Source: Sambucus nigra
Lineage: Eukaryota > Streptophyta > Magnoliopsida > Dipsacales > Adoxaceae
Direction of reading: 5' to 3'
Length of the DNA stretch: 64,000 nt
Assembly (NCBI GenBank): GCA_949130495.1
Contig: OX422207.1
Span: 368,487,868-368,551,867 of the forward strand
The translations under genes were made by a program, and so were the position numbers. A model generated the notes under the pieces. The model searched no databases. It saw only the letters and a list, made by a program, of their open reading frames with translations, and was not told where the DNA came from. Below are positions 1-10,900 of this stretch, piece after piece. Position 1 is the first letter of the stretch. The number at the start of each line of letters is the position of its first letter.

Positions 1-473
1 TCGAACGATGTATCAAGTGACCTTATAAAAACAAATTAATACGCCTTCATTTGAGTCATATAAGATCACGTGCTTCAAATGAGGTATTGAACGATATGCC
101 AGTGCCGTTTGAATGACTTTACAATATCGTTTGAAAAATGCCCCATTTTAAAAAAATAATAGTTTAGAGAAGTATCCCAATACTTAGTAAAACTATTTGA
201 ATGACTTTACAATATCATTTGAACGACTAAAATGATTTTTAAAGATATATAGAAAATATTTTAAGTTTGAAAAATGCCCCGTTTTGAAAAATAATAGTTT
301 AGAAAAGTATCCCAATACTTAGTAAAAATATCTAAGTAACACAAAACTAAATCCATATCAAAATTACACCTTGTCTAAGAACTTTGTTGAAGATGCTTAA
401 TATTTGGATATGTCTTCTTGAACGTGTCAACTTGAATGCCTTGACGGTTGAAACGGGATACACCATACTCAAT
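1..473 (-). repeat. 3' flank or LTR part of a minus-strand copia element
   Basis: This stretch lies just downstream (minus strand) of the copia RNase H remnant, so it should be 3' UTR and/or 3' LTR of that element. There is no open frame. A segment containing TTTGAAAAATGCCCC and a block ending ATCCCAATACTTAGTAAAA occurs twice (about 130-190 and 266-330), and TGAATGACTTTACAATATC occurs near 110 and 198, so there is an internal duplication. Scattered TCGAACGA and CATTTGA-type motifs resemble those at 23805-24035. I could not align it base for base with the presumed 5' LTR at 23136-24570, so the LTR assignment is inferred from position. Confidence 0.4.
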
Positions 474-1057
474 TTAAACTAGGAACTCGGTACAAGATGA
501 AAAATATATCCTTACACCACACAACTCGCCAATCGCATCGGAATAATCCGACAAAGAGGTAAGGGTACTATGAGGGTACCAAATACCAAATCTCATTGTA
601 CTAACCATATATTTGATGATACACTTAATTTTTATCAAATGGTAATCCTTGGGACTCGATTGGTAAAGATCACAAAGTTCTACATTAGATGATATGTCAA
701 TAAGACTAGACGTACGGTACAAAAAACTACATATATTCCTACGATATAATCTTTCATCCATATCCCTTCCAAGATTTTCAAATAAACTCACACGAATGCA
801 TTTGTTCTTGGAAGAGTCGAGTTAAAATTTCTTCACATGGTCCTTTGCATATTTGGGATGTGAATTAAAGGTTTCACTTTCAATTTGTCACACTTGTAGG
901 CAAATCAAAAAATTGAGTTCCCTAGCCATGATCATTTTAAAATATTTTTGCATTACGAAACCAAAGTCACAGGCATGGTTTTCACAAGTGGGTCTAAAAG
1001 CATAATCATCTATATATACTTGGGCTACCACTGTCTCTTTACCACAAGACTTAAAAA
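474..1057 (-). pseudogene. Copia pol remnant: C-terminal RT and RNase H
   Basis: Translated on the minus strand, about 995-1040 reads AQVYIDDYAF, the copia reverse-transcriptase active-site motif (usually YVDDI). Further along, a 105-codon frame (474-791) contains IIKYMVSTMRFGIWYPHS and SLSDYSDA. These match the stretch before RNase H (usually 'YLKGTxxFGLWYP') and the first RNase H catalytic Asp motif (YSDADxAG). The frame is broken in between and truncated after the RNase H start. The N-terminal RT half lies 21 kb away at 22222-22700 in the same orientation, separated by gypsy element A. It is a dead pol fragment; family assignment is firm at superfamily level only. Confidence 0.75.
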
Positions 1058-1062
1058 ATAAA
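1058..1062. repeat. Target-site duplication (left) of gypsy A
   Basis: ATAAA immediately precedes the TGTAAT start of the LTR at 1063. The same five bases follow the LTR end at 22217-22221. Five bases is the usual duplication length for Ty3/gypsy integrases. Confidence 0.85.
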
Positions 1063-4000
1063 TGTAATACCCCGTATTTTTATGGCTTTTAAATTCAGGG
1101 ATTTATTAAATTTAATTGAGACAAATTAATTTAATACTAATCAGAAAATTTATTTTAAATATTTACTAGCATGACAAGAGTTAGTAATTATTGGGAAGTT
1201 GTCGAATATTACTAAAAGAGTAAAGTAATATAGAAGATTTATTTTATAAAAAATGTCACGAGTGAATAAAATGGCGATTATGGAAATTTAAGTCGGGACG
1301 CGCCTGTGTCGTGTCAGGACTCAATTATTATTAGTAAAAGTTAATAATTTATAAGTCATCCATATGGTATTTTTAAGTGCGCCAATGTGTCCGTAAGGCT
1401 CGAGATAGTCAAAATAATGTATCCGGGGGTTTAGTTCGGGTCTCAGAGCGTTTTTAAGCCTAATTGGAATCCCGAGAGGGTATTATAGACATTTTACATT
1501 TTTGGGCAATTAAACCCACGAAAGCCCTAAGGATAAATCAGCCTCTAGGAGTTGTCTTCTAGGGTTAACCAACACAAAACCAAAGAACGGCCATTAGAGA
1601 AGAAGTTGGAGAGCTTTCCAAGCAACCCAAGGCCAAAGACTCATCTGTTTGCACCGCCACCAAATCGTAGATCATGCGATAAGGAACGCAGCCATACCTT
1701 TTCATCCACAAAATCAGAACCTTGAATTCCAATCAAGTATCTATCTTGCTTTGTTTTTAGTTAATGTCTCACCCATGTTAGTTTAGGATTATCAAGAACA
1801 TGTTTTTTGAAAGAAATTGATAATTTAGAGACTTTAAATCACATGTTTAGAGAAATTTAATATATTATGTATATACCCATCACATGTAGAGGATTACCCA
1901 CGAATTAGTATGAATGTAGAACCAAGAAATCTGAAGAATGTATGGTTTCTCCAAAATTAGGGTTCTTGAGTATTTTGTCAACTTTACCCCTTTAATTCGA
2001 TATCGTTGATGAATTTGAACATGTTTTACGTAGGAAATCATGTAGATATGTATATATTACAAGTAGTAATGTTGTTTAGGAGTTTGGAAAAAATTGATAG
2101 AGGTTTTGAGGTCTTTTGGTGATGAAACCCGTATGATTATATATGCAGAATCTAGGTAATATTTGGGAGATCGATCGATCGACCTTGAATTTCGATAGAT
2201 CGACTGGATCGATCGATCGACCCCCTACCATCGATCAATCAACCTCTTCTTAATTTTGAATCTTGTTCTTTATTCTTAATGATTAACCATGTGTCACTTT
2301 GCGAAAACCCTTATATAGATTTTATTTACCATAATGGGACTTGATAAAGACCAATAGGTTTGTAGGCAAGGTTCGGGTGATACAATTCATATGAGATTTA
2401 ATCGTGGGTTTTCGGGAATATAAATTTAGTGGAAAATCGTGCGTACGTTATGGTATATCTTGTGAGGATTAAGGAAGAATTAAACCAGTAGAGTAGTGAG
2501 GGTGCACCTACTGATTTTAAATTATTTCGAGAGGATCCACTTCTAGAATTGAGAAGTACATAAGGATTTGTTATACTTAATAATAAAAAGAGTGATTTAT
2601 TTATACGTAAAAACTCGAGGGTCATATGTAACGCATGTCTAGAATAATACTATGGGTCGTGGGTGCACCTAATTTAGAAATGTGAATATTTATATATATA
2701 TATATATGACTATGTGATTGTGCATATTACATATTTGTGTAAAAATCATACCCGAGCTACTTGCTATCGCGGGGATTTCTGCGCCGGGATGGTCTTATCT
2801 CGATTGGACCGTTATGGGGGATATTGACTCGTACACTAGAAGATAGTATCCTTGATACAGGCTATCTAAAAATGATAGTCAGTTGTTCTAAGAGACGTGA
2901 GGGTATGTGCTGACCTCTTAGGACTTGGAACTATGCTTCGCCTCCATTTGCTTGTGTATTGTGTTAATACAGTTCGAGAGTGTTTCCGTACTAGTATTTC
3001 CCTTAATTTGTATGATATAGGGACTTGATAGCAGAGTATGCCAGTACCATAGCTTTTATGTGGGGTTTCGTTATTATATATATTATATGTGTGACTAATA
3101 TATATACGTATATCTATATGGGAACTTTCTACTGTGCGTATAAGTAGATAAGTAATTAATAAATGCTTCAATTTTATTATAAGTGTTCGAGAACTTTATA
3201 AGGGAAATGAGTTGTTCTAAATAACGTAAGAAATATTAAAGAGAATGATTTCCTGAAGTAAATATCATAACCTCACTTTTCACCTTATAAAACCATATGG
3301 AGACTAAGTTAGAGAAACTTATGAGATTTATTAGTACGGTAGGCGTGCACACTGGATGAGAGGTGAGAATTCTCAAGAGAGTGTCGCATACTAACATGGT
3401 TGTTGCATTAGACGGTAAGCATTTTAAATACTTGCTAAACTAAATTTTTAAAACTCTTTTACACTCGGGCTCTGACCCGTTTCCTGTTTTTTTCTCTCTC
3501 TCTTGTGTGTGTGTGTGTATATATATATATATTACCGGTTCCCAGCCACAGAGGCGTCATGCTTAGATTCCTTAGAACGGACGCGATGCAGCTTATGTGG
3601 GAGTTGCATGCCATTGTTTAGATGACCCGTTGTTGGTCTACTCTTAATTTAGTTCTGATTATGCAGGGCATGTGTCGCCCATTTCCCTATTCAGATGGAA
3701 TTGTCAGAGATTTATGTTCATTTATTTTCGGTATTTGGTACTTTTTGGAATATAATTCGTGTCAGGATGATTTCATTTGTAGTTTTTAAACATGGTATTG
3801 GTTTATCTGAATGGTTGAATTCTTGGGTGTTTGTTACCATTCTTCATATTTATGTGATTCTTTAACTGTTAATTATTAAAAATATTTTTATATCTGTATT
3901 TAAATCAAATGGAAATAAGGTTTTAAATTTGTTCTGACACTTAGCTTAATTATTTAGTGTGTTTAAATTGGAAATTTATTTTTGCAACAGTGATGCTAAG

Positions 4001-4076
4001 AATGAAAAAAACCGTTTACCTTGATTTCAATTTAATAAAGGACTGATCACCCGATATTTAATTCGGCGGGGTGTCA
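1063..4076 (+). repeat. 5' LTR of gypsy A
   Basis: About 3.0 kb, TG...CA termini. It shares short modules with the LTRs of B and D: the TGTAATACCCCGTATTTT start, a GTTTAGTTCGGGTC block near 1430, CGGGCTCTGACCCG near 3465, a CCCAGCCACAGAGGCG block near 3541 and GACAGTGATGCTA before the end. A (CT)n(GT)n(AT)n tract lies at about 3489-3531. A small frame at 2866-3171 (minus) also exists in the 3' LTR, but only because the LTRs are copies. No gene is expected here apart from the element's own promoter and leader. Confidence 0.9.
2168..2244. repeat. GATCGATC palindrome cluster in 5' LTR of A
   Basis: TCGATCGATCGACC-type self-complementary motifs recur several times within about 75 bases, some 1105 bases into the LTR. 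The 3' LTR has the counterpart at 20268-20330. LTRs of B and D have different palindromic cores at nearly the same offset. Confidence 0.8.
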
Positions 4077-4080
4077 CAGG

Positions 4081-4092
4081 TGGTATCAGAGC
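4081..4092 (+). promoter_or_regulatory. Primer binding site of gypsy A
   Basis: TGGTATCAGAGC, complementary to the 3' end of plant initiator tRNA-Met, lies four bases after the LTR end at 4076. The leader that follows (CATCAGGTTCTAGTGTCC) is nearly identical in element B. Confidence 0.9.
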
Positions 4093-4266
4093 ATCAGGTT
4101 CTAGTGTCCTTTAGGATCTATACGGCTTATTTCGTTTCCAGCTTAGGGTCTTTGATTTAGAGCCCTAATATTAGGAATGTTGTATTCGTCATTATGCATT
4201 GGGATTCGTGCTTCTGCGATTTGTTTATGTGAATGATGATCTCATCCAGATTATTTAAATTTTCAG

Positions 4267-5500
4267 ATGGATCGTGAAGAAGAACAAGCTAATGCCATTA
4301 GGGGAGTCAATGAGCAAGGTCAGCTCACACCTCAAGTGTCACCAGAGAGAGTATTAACCATCGAGTTAGTAGGTATTGTGGCACAAGAAGTTACCACTGG
4401 GGTCTTACAGTATCAAGGACACATCACACAACTTATAGGGGAAAAATATCTAAAGGGTATAGTCAATCAGTCATAACTAGAAATAACAAGTGTGCGAAGA
4501 CACTAAAATCGCAACAACAAGCTCCTCAAGATCGTAAAAACCACGAAGGTAAGAAATGGTGCAGGGAAACCCAAAAGCGTCAGGGCCAATGAAGTCGGGG
4601 TCAGAGTGAAGTCACAAAGAGGTGTTTCAAATGTGGAATGGACGGTCATGAACATCGAACTTATCCGGATCAGACTGGAGAGGAACTCCAACCCAACTAG
4701 TGAGAACTTTCAGGACTCTGCTATAAGTGTGTATAAACGGGTCACAAATGGAGGGACTGTCCTCAACCAGATGACATTTTTCATCAAGATGCTAAACAAG
4801 GCCAAGGAAAAGTGGAACTGTAAAACCAGACCAAAACCAACATAGCAGCAAAATGAAACAATTTAGAGGCAAATGCTTCAATTACGGCAGGATAGGTAAC
4901 TAAAGGCAGAATTGCCCAGATAAGAGTAAGATACCCCAGCAGCAGGGGCAGAAACAACACAAATGTGTGTAAGATGACCAGCATACTGAAATTCAATAGC
5001 CATCATCGGCCATTGATGGTACGTTCCTTCCTTCTAGTACTATGGGACACATTTTATTCAATATCGGGGCATCATACTATTTCATAGATACTCACTTTGT
5101 ACGGGCCTAAGGATTTTTAGACACTACTGAGAGTACGGTGTCATGCGTAAACTCATCATTGGGAAATGGTATTTAATTATCTTCGTACGTCGGGGTGTAG
5201 GTATATAGTTTGGTAGTTTTATTTTACCTGCAGTAATACTAGTTTTAGTCATACGTGAGCAAGACGTCATTATTGGCATGGATTGGATCGCTGCGTACAG
5301 ATCCATGATAAATTATTTCGATAGGAGTAGTATATTTTCCATTGCAGGGCAGGAGATGTTTAGGTGGCGATGCCTCTCCCAGAGGGAGGATCTTCCACCC
5401 ATTGTATTACATAAAGGAGGATAGCTCTAAGGAGATTGTGATTCTCCTGGATTCGATTCCAGACACACTTGAGTTTCTGAATGTATTTTAGGAGATAAGT
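4267..5500 (+). pseudogene. Gypsy A gag-protease remnant
   Basis: A 69-codon frame starts at 4267, then reading continues only in broken frames. Two CCHC zinc-knuckle traces are visible: CFKCGMDGHEHRTY (about 4620-4661, last Cys changed to Tyr) and CYKCV-stop-TGHKWRDC (about 4720-4761). A third, weaker one lies near 4866. Around 5035-5100 a frame resembles the protease region of B (GHILFNIGASYYFID, aligned to the DTGA-type active site; the catalytic Asp is replaced by Asn). Near 5270-5360 a segment containing GMDWIAAYRSMI matches the post-protease linker of B. The RT that should follow is missing. It cannot encode a working protein. Confidence 0.75.
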
Positions 5501-6290
5501 GGGTTATGTGTTGAAGTATTTTGTGGAGAGTAAGACCAGATGAGTTAAAATTTTCCGAAGCGAGAATAAGGGCAGGGGTACAGTGCTTACAAGGGAAATG
5601 GTTAATATATTTTCCGATTTATTTCAGGCAGATGCGTTATGTCCGAAAGACCATTAAGTAGCCAAGACAATTGGCAAAGTAGAAGTATGAGTTTTATCCT
5701 CGCAGGATGAAGAGTTTTTTATGTGACACAGGCGAGTCATTTTATTTTTGTTTATTACTAGTTTCGTATGTGAGAAGAATTTAGTGCGTATAGCTATAGC
5801 GTTATTATTATGTGTATGTTTACCCTAGTAAAGTGGGATTGTCTTTAGTGTTCTCCGTGAAGGACAAATGGGTACACTGTTAGTGATTTATATTCTTTAT
5901 TGATAATTCTCGTATTAGTGATGTGATATGCCAGTTCGATATTATACAAATTATGGTTTAAAAAATGGTTAAAGCAATAGTGGGCAATGATTTCAAGGCT
6001 ATCGGGGTGGTTTCATTAGTGCATCATTTTTTATTCTGGTAAGGCCTCACCTGCGGGAGGGCCAAACTCGCACTTATATTATCTATTTTAGAGATTTCGG
6101 AGGGGATAGTGGTCCTTAGATATTCGATCCCGGTGTGGGTAGGGACTTTGTTATTATGATTCAGTATGTATTGGGCCTACTGTTAAGCGAAAAGATTTAA
6201 CTCATTATTATGTTTAGCCCTCAGGACTTGGTGTTAGGAAGAGCACATTAATATATCTATTCTTTAGGGATGTGAGAGTTAAGAGTTGTA
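5501..6290 (+). other. Unassigned internal DNA of gypsy A
   Basis: AT-rich, no long frame on either strand, and no RT motif found in any frame. It occupies the place where RT should begin, so the pol core was deleted or has decayed beyond recognition before or after B inserted. Confidence 0.6.
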
Positions 6291-6295
6291 CCCAT

Positions 6296-9222
6296 TGTAA
6301 TACCCCGTATTTTTGTGATATTTATTTATGGGATTAATTGAATTAAATGTGTATTAATTGGAAATTAATCCGGATTAAAATACTAGTGAGATGCGAGTTG
6401 GTATTTGATTACAATGTGTATATATGACTATATATGAATATTGAATTATGAAACTTGCCGTGAGATTGAAATACGGCAATTTGGAAATTTTGTTGAGACG
6501 CATGTGACAGTCGCGTCAGGAATATAATTATTTTAATTATAAAGTGAATTTTATTTCTATTAGTCGTATGGTCGTTTTGAGTGCGCCAACGCGTCCAGAA
6601 GGGTCGAAATAGTCAGAAAACACTAGACGGGGGTTTAGTTTGGGTCCCGGGGCATTTTTAGGCTATACCGGCAACGTATAAGGGTAGTTTGGTAATTTTG
6701 GATTTTTGGGAATTAAAACCCACGAAAATTAGGAATTAATATATGATTTGGCAATTACCCACTAAACCCACTAATAACCTAATGGGTTGCGGAGGTTATT
6801 GAAATTAGTTCCAAAAGAGTTCCTAAGGCAAACCCTAGCCACCATTGTCACTTTGAAGAAGAAGGCTTGTAGAGAGAGAAGAGAGGAGAATTCTGCAGAG
6901 AGAGAGAGAGAACCATTCATCAGATCGACATCAAAATCAGAGATACACATAAGGCAAGTGTTTAATTTCGTTTATTACAAAGAATGTTTCTTCCATGCGT
7001 AGGAAATTGACAAAATTTGTATTATTGTTGGGAGTTTGATAAAAACCCATTAATTGGAATTAGAACTTTATATTTTGATGAAAGGATTGCATGTAGAATT
7101 GTGTTAGGAGGATTATTCTGATGGAAATACACCTTGTTCATAACAAAAAACGGATTTAATTATGCCCATTGGTGATTTTAAAATTTTAGGGTTCATGTTC
7201 ATGTGATTTGGGGATAAATGGAGGGATTTGATGATTCAATGATGTTTAGGAAAAATTGGCTCTATATAAACATTAATATATGACCTAAGTATGTTTAGGA
7301 ATGATTAGAACCCATGAACGATTGTTGGATTGATGTTTAGATGAGATTAGAGGTGAAGAAAAGATGGAGAAACGAGTTAAGGAATTTCTGGGCTCGAAAC
7401 TGGCCTCTCGTTAGAAGACCTACCCACGTCGTTCGAACGAGCTCGTTCGAACGAGCTTCTAACTAGTGGACAGTTTGCCTTCTAACGAGTTGAATGTTCG
7501 TTCGATGACTTTCGTTCGAACGAGATCTCGTTAGATACCCAGTTCGTTCGAACGAACTCTCGTTCGAACAGCCTCGTTCGAACGAGACTTCTAACGAGCT
7601 GACAATTTAGGCTTTTTAGCCTATTTTAATCCCAAGTGTCCCGTAACCTTGTTTATATGTAGAGATAACACTTCCTTGTGGATTAATTGATATATTTGGG
7701 ATATTTGGGATATAATGAGGAGTAACACCTAGAAGTGTAGTTTGAACCTAAGGGAAATTATGAATTAGGACGTGAGTGTCTATTACGATGCGAGAACTAT
7801 TGATGGCCTAAATAATTATATTAACCGGGAACATATAAATTGTGTAGCATTATATGTCGGTATGAGAATGAGAAGTGTACCACAAATATATTGGTGATTA
7901 CTAAGATGTGTGCATACTTAGTATATGTATATGATTTTATGTGTATGACATACCTACCATACTTGCTATCACGGGAGGTTTACGTTCGCTTAGGGCCCTC
8001 TAATCCTTGTGTTGCCCGGATTTAGACTGGTACCTCGAGGAACATAGGTCAGAGAATGACTTATTGGGATGTTAATAAGTCTGCTGATCGTGGGAGCGTA
8101 GGTATGTGCGTGACCCATGTGATGTGACTGTGTTCGCCTCCATTGTTTGTGATTTGCTATTATCTGAGAACTATTCCTGAGAGATTCGGAATGCGTGATC
8201 CTCATGTACGTGATGTACCGGAATGGATAGCAGAGTATGTGTGCACCGCAGCTTAGTCTCGGGTGCTTGTATTGTATATTTATGACGTGAATAATATACA
8301 CTTAATTAATGGGAACTTTCATGTTGGTATTGTGAATATAATTATGGTAATGTTTTGAGAAAACATAACGGGTTAACCGATAGTGAATTGTATTACTAAT
8401 TGAGAATCTGAGTTTAAGTAAAGCCCTCTATTTAATTGATAATGCTAGAATGTAATATGGGAATCGAGTAGTAAGGGGTAGAACTTATTACGGTTTGGTT
8501 AGATATGTATGTCATTTAGATGGGTAGGGTACGTTAGGAGTGCACATGTAGTCGAGAGGTGAGAATTTCATGTGAGTGCACGTCCTAACATGTATTTTGC
8601 ATTTAATGTTTTATTGCTATTAAAACACTTGTTGTTTTTTAAATGATTTCCACTTTCGGGCTCTGACCCATTTGCTTTCAAATCTATTTTTGTAAAAACC
8701 ATTTTAGGTGCCCAGCCACAAGGACACCATGCTTAGGATTTCCATTCAGGTGACGAGCTGTAGTTGTTTGTGGAAGTTATAGGACTTTGCTTGTAGACGC
8801 TTCATCTATCTTGACTCCATATTCAGCATTTATCAGTTGTAGGCCATGTCGCCCATTTCTTTTAGAGGCATTGCATTTATTTCAGATTTTCAGACTTTTG
8901 GCATGTAATTAATTCAGGATACCTTGTTTTATTTAGTTCAGTTGTGGGATTGTTGTGAGGAGTTTTTCCTCTGGACTTATTATTATGTCGTTGATTATTC
9001 TATTGTTTCGTGATAGTGAATGTTGTTATTCTATCATTATTCCTTTTATTGCATGTTAATCGGAGTTAACTTAAAATTTGGCAACTCACTTTTTAAATAC
9101 TAGGTGGTTAGTAATCATAAAAATGTTTTCGACAGTGATGCTATCAACTGGACCAACTTGACATTTTGTATTAATTTAATAAAGGAGTAGCTACCCGGTA
9201 TTTAATTAGTCGGGGTGTCACA
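6296..9222 (+). repeat. 5' LTR of gypsy B
   Basis: TGTAATACCCCG...GGTGTCACA, 2927 bp. Modules shared with A and D include GGGTTTAGTTTGGGTCCCGGGG near 6630, CGGGCTCTGACCC near 8654 and the CCCAGCCACAAGGACACCATG block near 8710. A GA-rich tract (6870-6910) lies in the probable transcript leader. Frames such as 6787-7002, 7840-8025 and 7990-8301 recur in the 3' LTR only because the LTRs are duplicates. Confidence 0.95.
7429..7596. repeat. TTCGAACGA palindrome cluster in 5' LTR of B
   Basis: CGTTCGAACGAG-type palindromes recur about six times in 170 bases, interleaved with CTTCTAACGAG. The cluster begins about 1133 bases into the LTR. The 3' LTR copy is at 15206-15373. The arms can pair within and between units. 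Confidence 0.85.
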
Positions 9223-9224
9223 GG

Positions 9225-9236
9225 TGGTATCAGAGC
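9225..9236 (+). promoter_or_regulatory. Primer binding site of gypsy B
   Basis: TGGTATCAGAGC, complementary to initiator tRNA-Met 3' end, directly after the 5' LTR (ends 9222). Confidence 0.93.
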
Positions 9237-9405
9237 ATCAGGTTCTAGTGTCCTTTAGGATCTGTACGGCTTATTATGTTTTCGCTGAGCTTTCTTTGAT
9301 GTAGAGCTCTATATTTTAGGACTGTTGTATTCTTTTGTTTATGCTACGTTCTTCAGCTATTTCAAGTTTATAACTGTGAACTTATAAACTTCATTCTTAT
9401 TTCAG

Positions 9406-10900
9406 ATGCCTCCACGACGTGCACAACGGGTTCCCAGGAATGCTACGCCAGAACCACAGCCCGCACCAGTTCAGGGCACGATGAATGCCGCCGAGGTTGC
9501 AGCCATTGTGGCCAAGCGGTAAATGCCGCACTAGCCGTAGTTCAGCAGGCACCACCTCAGGCGCCAGTAGCCGCGCCAGTTCAGGCACATGCATTCCCGT
9601 CTGCTTGGGAACGTGTTCGAGATGATTTCAGAAAGCACACCCACCGGAGTTCGCAGGTAGCTCCGATGTTGTGGTTTCGAGTCAGTGGAGGAAGGACATT
9701 CAGCGGCACTTGAGGATGTATGAGTGCACCGATGTCCAGAAGAAGATACTAGCTACCTTTAAGCTAGTGGGGTCTGCACTGCAGTGGTGGGAGTCTATTA
9801 CCACCATGGAGGAGAGGGATACTCTCATTATACAGGAGTTTTGGGTGCGGTTTGACCGCAAGTACTTTCTGTCAGCTGTTCACACGGAAATGAGGAGGAA
9901 GTTGATGAATCTCAGGCAAGAAGGTAAGACTGTGGCCGAGTATGAGGCCGAGTTCACAAATCTGTTGAATATAGTTCCGGATGAGATACCGACAGAGGAG
10001 AAGAAGATACAAAAATTTACAGACGGGTTGACTTGGAGGATCCGTCAGCACTTATTGGGGAACCTCTCGTTGGCCACTTACTCTGATGTGGTTAACGCTG
10101 CACTGTTACACTGACAGGATCACCGCTTTCACATGGCTAAGGGCAAGAGATCGGGAGAGTCCAGCCATCAGGGCATGACTGGAGAACATGGTGCCAGTGG
10201 GGCACAATCTGTTAATGGGCAGAGACAGGGTGACCAGGGTTCCCAGCAGGGAGATCACAAGAGGTTCAGATCGGGAAATTTCAGGCACAGACAGGGAGGT
10301 TTTCGGCAGGGCCATCAGGGTCCGAACGACCATCAGGGCCAGCAGGGTCATAATGGCCAATAGCAGCAGTTTCAGCAGGGCCAGGGGAGGAACAGTAACG
10401 GCCACCGGGGCCGAGGGCAGCAGGGACAGAGAGGGGGGAACTTCCCGGGGAAGTGTTACATTTGTGGCAAGACTGGCCATAAGCATCAGGACTGTCCTGA
10501 TAGGGGCATGGCCCCGCAGCAGCAGCAGGGTGCTCGACAGGAGCCGCAGAGACCCGTGTTTCCCATCGCCCTCCCGGCGCCACCACAGATGGCAGCATTG
10601 CCACCCATTCCAGCGGTCCCAGTTCAGCAGGGGCAGCTTCAGTATGGGAGAGTATACCAGCTTCAGCAGGCAGCATCTCCACAGGCCCCACCCGCGATTG
10701 AGGGTATGTTTCCTATCCATGGCACTATGGGTCGGGTTTTGTTTGATACGGGGGCAACGCACTGTTTTATAGCTACACATTTTGCGAAAGCCTTAGGGTT
10801 GTTAGCCACAGCAGAGAGCACAATGACGTGTGTAGACTCACCATTGGGGAGTGGGTCACTTATATTCTTTATATGCCGGGGAGTGGGTAGAGATTGGTAG
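9406..10900 (+). pseudogene. Gypsy B gag-protease (broken)
   Basis: The ATG at 9406 opens a 38-codon frame (MPPRRAQRVPRN...) that ends in TAA at 9520; a one-base shift there puts the rest in another frame. From about 9600 the gag domain is clear (HLRMYECTDVQKKILATFKL, WWESI, EFWVRFDRKYF), matching the retrotransposon gag family. TGA at 10112 and TAG at 10361 interrupt the same frame. Gly/Gln-rich linkers precede one CCHC knuckle (CYICGKTGHKHQDC, about 10456-10497). Protease follows, with the active site LFDTGATHCF near 10740. A further frameshift near 10860-10890 moves pol into the next frame. The Gag would coat element RNA and the protease would cleave the polyprotein, but this copy is disrupted. 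Confidence 0.9.

Noticed and set aside
2866..3171. 101-codon minus-strand frame in the A LTR, also at 20966-21271
   Set aside because: Same reason: LTR copies. Composition is AT-driven and no motif is present.
4081..4092. tRNA-Met-like sequence at primer sites (also 9225, 32997, 53911)
   Set aside because: Only the short complement of a tRNA 3' end is present. No cloverleaf, so not a tRNA gene.
6787..8301. Open frames in the B LTR that recur in the other LTR (6787/14577, 7840/15617, 7990/15767)
   Set aside because: Recurrence reflects LTR duplication, not selection. They have no domain and lie in leader or U3 sequence.
10188..10772. 194-codon plus-strand frame in the gag region
   Set aside because: Arg/Ser-rich off-frame reading of the same linker. 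The CCHC knuckle and protease lie in the other frame.
10106..10780. 224-codon minus-strand frame opposite gag
   Set aside because: Shadow of the Gln/Gly-rich gag linker, whose GC-rich codons leave the reverse strand open. The gag frame is clearly the real one.
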